Shown here: positions 59,701 to 64,000 of the stretch, one piece after another
Layout: every line of letters starts with the position of its first letter
Numbering within the stretch: the stretch's first letter is position 1
Assembly (NCBI GenBank): GCA_008711295.1
Contig: VUYV01000214.1
Location: 1,355,376-1,419,375 of the forward strand
DNA: 64,000 nt
Source of the DNA: Anarhynchus alexandrinus
Taxonomy: Eukaryota; Chordata; Aves; Charadriiformes; Charadriidae
Direction of reading: 5' to 3'
Notes under the pieces: generated by a model
The model's input: the letters and a program-made list of their open reading frames with translations, nothing else
What the model was told of the DNA's origin: nothing
The model's database searches: none
Translations under genes and position numbers: made by a program

Positions 59701-62700
59701 GCTGAGCTTAAAGTGGGCTCTTTTTTAGGCTGGGGTTGCTGGTGGCTGGCATGGAGCTAGAGACTGGCTCATTTTTTTTCTGTGCCAAACTAACTCTGGT
59801 TTAGAATTTCTGAGTTTTCTTCAAAATTTTCAGATTTCCACTTAGGCATGTCATTAAAAACTGCCTGCTCTTTCTAGTAGATTAGTTGAGTTTATTCCTT
59901 TTCAGTTCTACTTGGCCAAAGTGAAATCAGTTGCCCCAGCTACTTTTGTTTTTACACAAGTTGTAATGTTCAAGTACCCATGAGTACATGTGAACACACA
60001 CAGATGCAAAAGGCTTGAGTTGTAACACATTGTTAGAGACTGTCCAGGCTGTCCTTCCTGGGCTTCCCCTATACTGCTGAGCCAGATCACGGCTTTTATG
60101 TTTGTGTGTGCTAAGATTTCTCAGTCTTGATAGGTTACGTTAGAGATTATGCCCACAGCCCTTGGATCAAGTTTCATGGAGTTAGGCACTCCACATGTTA
60201 CACTTTTGTAAAGGCAGCCCTCCAGCCTAAAATTTCTTTGGTGCTTTGGGATCAATGCAGAATCTCAAGATAATGCGCAGCTTTCCTGAGGAGTTTCTGC
60301 ATGCAATAGTAGCTTCCCAGCTTGCAGTTTGCTAATTCAGAAAATAGGTGACGGGAAGCAGCATGTTGCGTACTTTCTCCCACAAATATGTGTATTTCCT
60401 GTAGCTTCAAAACCAACATTGTTCTTGAGTCAATGGAAATGTCTAAATCTAGACAGACTAATGAATCTTATGTGTTCTTCCCTCTAGTGGTTTTGTCACC
60501 AGTCTAGAGCCTTTTTTAGGTGGATTCATGTTTTTGAGGTTTTCCAGCATCATCATCCTGAAGGCTGTCCTGTCTTCTGCATTGTTGAATCTTCCCAGCT
60601 TACCTTGTATTCTCGCAGTTGGAGTGGCTCTGCAGTCACACCAGTAACTGGTAAACCAAAAACTGGTTGCTCCTTCCCCTCTCCTCTCCTGAGGTTCTTC
60701 TGTGACCCAAGGAATTTATTTCTGAATCCATTCTCTGCCCCCCCGCTGTTTTGGTGTGCAGTTCTTCCGTAACTACTTCTGCTTGTTTTTCTGCTTACTA
60801 TTTGTTTAACCGAGACTTCTTAACTTCACAAGGGGGTTGTACTTTTACCTTTTCATAGAAGTACAGTCACTTAAATAAAAATAAAAACATTCAAAGTATA
60901 GACTTGTAAACAAAACAATATCACCATTTTCATCCAGTTCTATGAAAGTCAAGTACATATTAAATATGTGCTATCTTGAAATGCTACATATTTCACTATG
61001 ATGATAGATATGTCTTTTAAATAGAAATGTTAGGGTTCTGAACTATCATGTGTAAGAATACATTTCCATGGAAGTCCTGCTTTCATTTGCTTTTTGGTAG
61101 AATACTTATCATAGTTTATAATAGAGCAACAAATTCTCTATTCCCATCACTACCAAATTTGCGAAAACACAGGGTCATCTAACAATCTGCAAAAAAAGTG
61201 AAATGTGTTAACACCAACTGGAAATGAAATGTCTTGTTTTTCTATTACTATGACTTTCATTTTTATGATAGTATTTAAAAAACTTGATTTCATGTTTCAG
61301 TTTCTCTCAGTAAAGTAGTTCATTACCTCTTTTGTCTAACCTAAGTTTAGCATCTATAAATTAGTTGCCAAATAAGTATTGTAAATTTTTTTAGCAAGAC
61401 AGTAATAGGAAAATGCTGCCTGCTACAAAGATACAGTATTAGTTGACAAGGCATTATCTACAGCAGCCTTAATAAAAGGTTAAAACATTGACTGATAAGT
61501 TGTTAAACAATTCAAGCATTGTCCTCTTTGGAGTACTTTTAGTCCATTACATTTCATGTATAGTTAATTTGTCCTATTCAGCCTATATTAAAATGTCAGT
61601 TTTACACTGAATTCTGAGGTCATCATTATGTGTGACCTTCTCGGAAAATGACAGTGGAAGTGATTCAGGATAAACAAGTGTGGAAAATGCTGTTCAGTGG
61701 ATTTTCAGTTGTCTGTATTTTCAGTAGGTTTTATGACTTCATGAATGTACAGTTCTGTCCCTTTAAAAGAACTTTTATTAAGTCTGTGAGACCACAAATT
61801 TGATATGGTATTCCTGGCAATACATTATTTGGCGATTCCTTGACATTTCTTTTTTCAAAGAAATTTTCAAAGTTTTTCAAAGGATTGAGTCGTAAAGTGT
61901 TTTTAGAAAGTGTGAAAAGTTCCTTGCACATTGTCATTCTGTTTGGATGTGAATCACTAGACATAAAAATTATACATGTGAATGATACACGTGTTTTGGT
62001 GAGTGCCTTCTCCTGTAACTTAAAAAAAAGGGCATTAAAGTTTGCTATCAAATATGTTGTGTTGTAGAGGAAAAACGCAGCTCCTAGAATATTTTAAAAC
62101 CAGGCTACAGCAAGTGATGTGATGTGCAGGGGAGGGGAGGAGAGCACGGGGCAAGAAGCTAAAACCAAGATCCATTAATCATGCACCAGACTTCAGAGAA
62201 ATTATTTTTTTTTTTTGCAAGGAAAGCTCGCTCTCCAGTGAACCAGCTGTAGAAATGAGTTTAAAGCCCGTGAAGATGGAGACCCACAAATCTGCCTCTG
62301 TCCCGTAGGGTCAAAGGGCATTTCTCCTGCAGGCAGAGCTGCAGACGGTCCCATAAATGCAGGACTGTTGCCATGACACAGAAAGATTGTCATACAGAGC
62401 AGCATGGCAAATGAGTGAAACTTTCTTCAAGCTTACCCAAGGGAGTTGGGAAGAAAAGCTTGAAGCAGATAAGTGTTCTCTCTGAAAGCATATGCACTGA
62501 GACACTTCACAGTAATTTTTCAAAGCAGCATCTCAGATTGTTTTATCTGGCCTGTTAAATGATGTGACTTGAAGAATTTCACAAATTGGACAAAGATTTT
62601 GCTCTTGGCCTGTGGAGACAGGCACACAAGTTTGGTTACATGAATCCAATTTTATTTTCAAGAACAGAGAACAAATTAGTTGCCAATAGGACTAGCAGAT

Positions 62701-64000
62701 TGATATTTGGTAATATTGATTGATTTTTTTTTGCATTGAATTTTCATTAATAATGTACTAAGCCACGTTCCAGCAGTCCTATATGAATGAGTAGTGATAC
62801 TTTCTGTAGGCAGTGATTGAAATGTACCTGGTTTTCTTTGTATTTTAAACAGAATGTGATAAGATTGTGTTTCATATTATCATTTTTGGTGGTGATAATA
62901 GATTGTAGAGTTGATTCTCAAAATTTTTGAGTGATCGCTTAGGAACTCATAAATTAAATGTTGTAACAAACGTAGATGTATAGGCTGTCTTCCCTCCACT
63001 CAGTACCAGGCATATTTTAGATTAGATTGAGAAAAACTAAAAATATTTAGGCAACAGATAAACTACCTATGCTCGCAGTGGGGACCATTAACACTGAAGG
63101 TGTCTGTGTGAACCAACACATGAAACATACTGGGGAAGAATGGTTTATGGACAGTCGTATCAGTGTTGCCTAAATGTGTTATATACGGATAGATTAAATA
63201 ACCCATTAGAGGGCCAAGCCTTCCAAATACGTCTAATGAAATATGGACATGTTTTTGCAGGTTGTCAGTTGATTGAAATTTAATTCCAATGAAACGGTTG
63301 CATGTGGAGCAAAGCAGCCAATGTTTGAGCTAAATGCTCTTTCTCCTACTGTCACATCCGACTGAGTCTCTGCCTCAGGAGGCCACAGAGTGAAGGCTCA
63401 GCTGCCTCGCATACAGCACCATTGTATTCCTGGGTCACCCATATCAAGAGTATGCGCTTGATTTGCACACGGATCATATAGGAAGTGGAAAGGATATTCC
63501 TCTTCTTTGAGTTTCAAGGTAGCCTTTTGTTGTGGCATCAAACTTATTAAGAACCTTGTTATTTAAGAATCCAGGAATGGTCGTCATGGATCAGCCCCAG
63601 GATACTGTCTCCAAATATGACCAGGAGCTGGCTTCTAGGAAAACAAAGAAGAAGTGGGGAAAGTAAAAAGTTGTCCTTTCCCCCTTACTGCTTCTGGCAT
63701 CAGCAATTTATGGCTCACTGCCCGAGCCAGAGTTTGTATCTGGCTAATAACGTTTGATGTTACTAATAGAGCTGTTTTCTGAAATTTGCCCTTTTTGCTT
63801 CGTTTCTATGTGGGCCTCCCTGGAAACATGCATGGCAATGACTTCCACAATCCTGTTGAACCATTGCTGGACAATTTCACTGACTGGTCCTTGATCCTGT
63901 CTTGTCTGTAACACTGAATAATTGTTGCTGCTCTGCTTTCTCAAGACTGTCTATGGTTTTATATACACTTATCGTATACTCGTTATAATCAGTCTTTCCA
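56776..64000. other. AT-rich non-coding DNA, no gene seen
   Basis: Only short frames without recognisable domains occur, such as 61731-62051 (minus) and 58095-58325 (plus). A T9 run lies near 58730 and a T12 run near 62205. The stretch 62120-62400 and the stretch 63340-63460 are somewhat GC-richer but unassigned. I recognise no mobile element in this part. Confidence 0.5.

Noticed and set aside
1..64000. CRISPR arrays, operons, bacterial promoters, rRNA
   Set aside because: Nothing of the kind is present; composition and repeats are those of a bird nuclear genome.

Overview
This 64-kb window is AT-rich vertebrate nuclear DNA, almost certainly from a bird. The evidence is two 5'-truncated CR1 LINE copies (one ending in the typical TTCTATGA-type 3' octamers), two solo ERVL-type avian LTRs, and several worn amniote SINE-like repeats. 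The CR1 and LTR types fit a neoavian bird better than a galliform, but that is inference. I find no protein-coding gene, tRNA, rRNA, CRISPR array or bacterial feature. The open reading frames are short, overlap on both strands and are about as long as expected by chance in 64 kb of this composition. The window is best read as intergenic DNA or the inside of a very large intron.

Layout: 1-5905 is plain AT-rich DNA with one GC-box plus TATA-like motif near 2671-2700. A solo LTR lies at 5911-6516 with a perfect 5-bp target duplication. From 6522 to about 20960 the DNA is mostly unique, with two splice-site-bounded exon candidates (14506-14544 and 17095-17234), a CCAAT hairpin at 12740-12765, and a tandem duplication around a single N at 19518-19987. 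From 20963 to 23342 there are two MIR-like SINEs in opposite orientation, a CR1 tail and a palindromic repeat remnant. The interval 32680-33420 is the best regulatory candidate, with a perfect AGGTCA DR1. From 34980 to 35760 there is a G/T-rich block with worn internal subrepeats. An 11-bp mirror-symmetric polypyrimidine microsatellite occupies 37428-37695. A longer CR1 copy at 44912-45600 carries a broken reverse-transcriptase C-terminus. A second solo LTR with recognisable TATA and polyadenylation signals lies at 50227-50971. The remaining sequence to 64000 is mostly featureless.

Four single Ns (19759, 37540, 47735, 56774) mark tiny assembly gaps. Three of them sit at repeats or homopolymers, so the local sequence there should not be taken at face value. 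The identifiable mobile elements are decayed or solo; I see no intact autonomous element and no convincing new biological system. The most useful leads are the probable haplotype duplication, the H-DNA-type microsatellite, the DR1 cluster and the two exon candidates.
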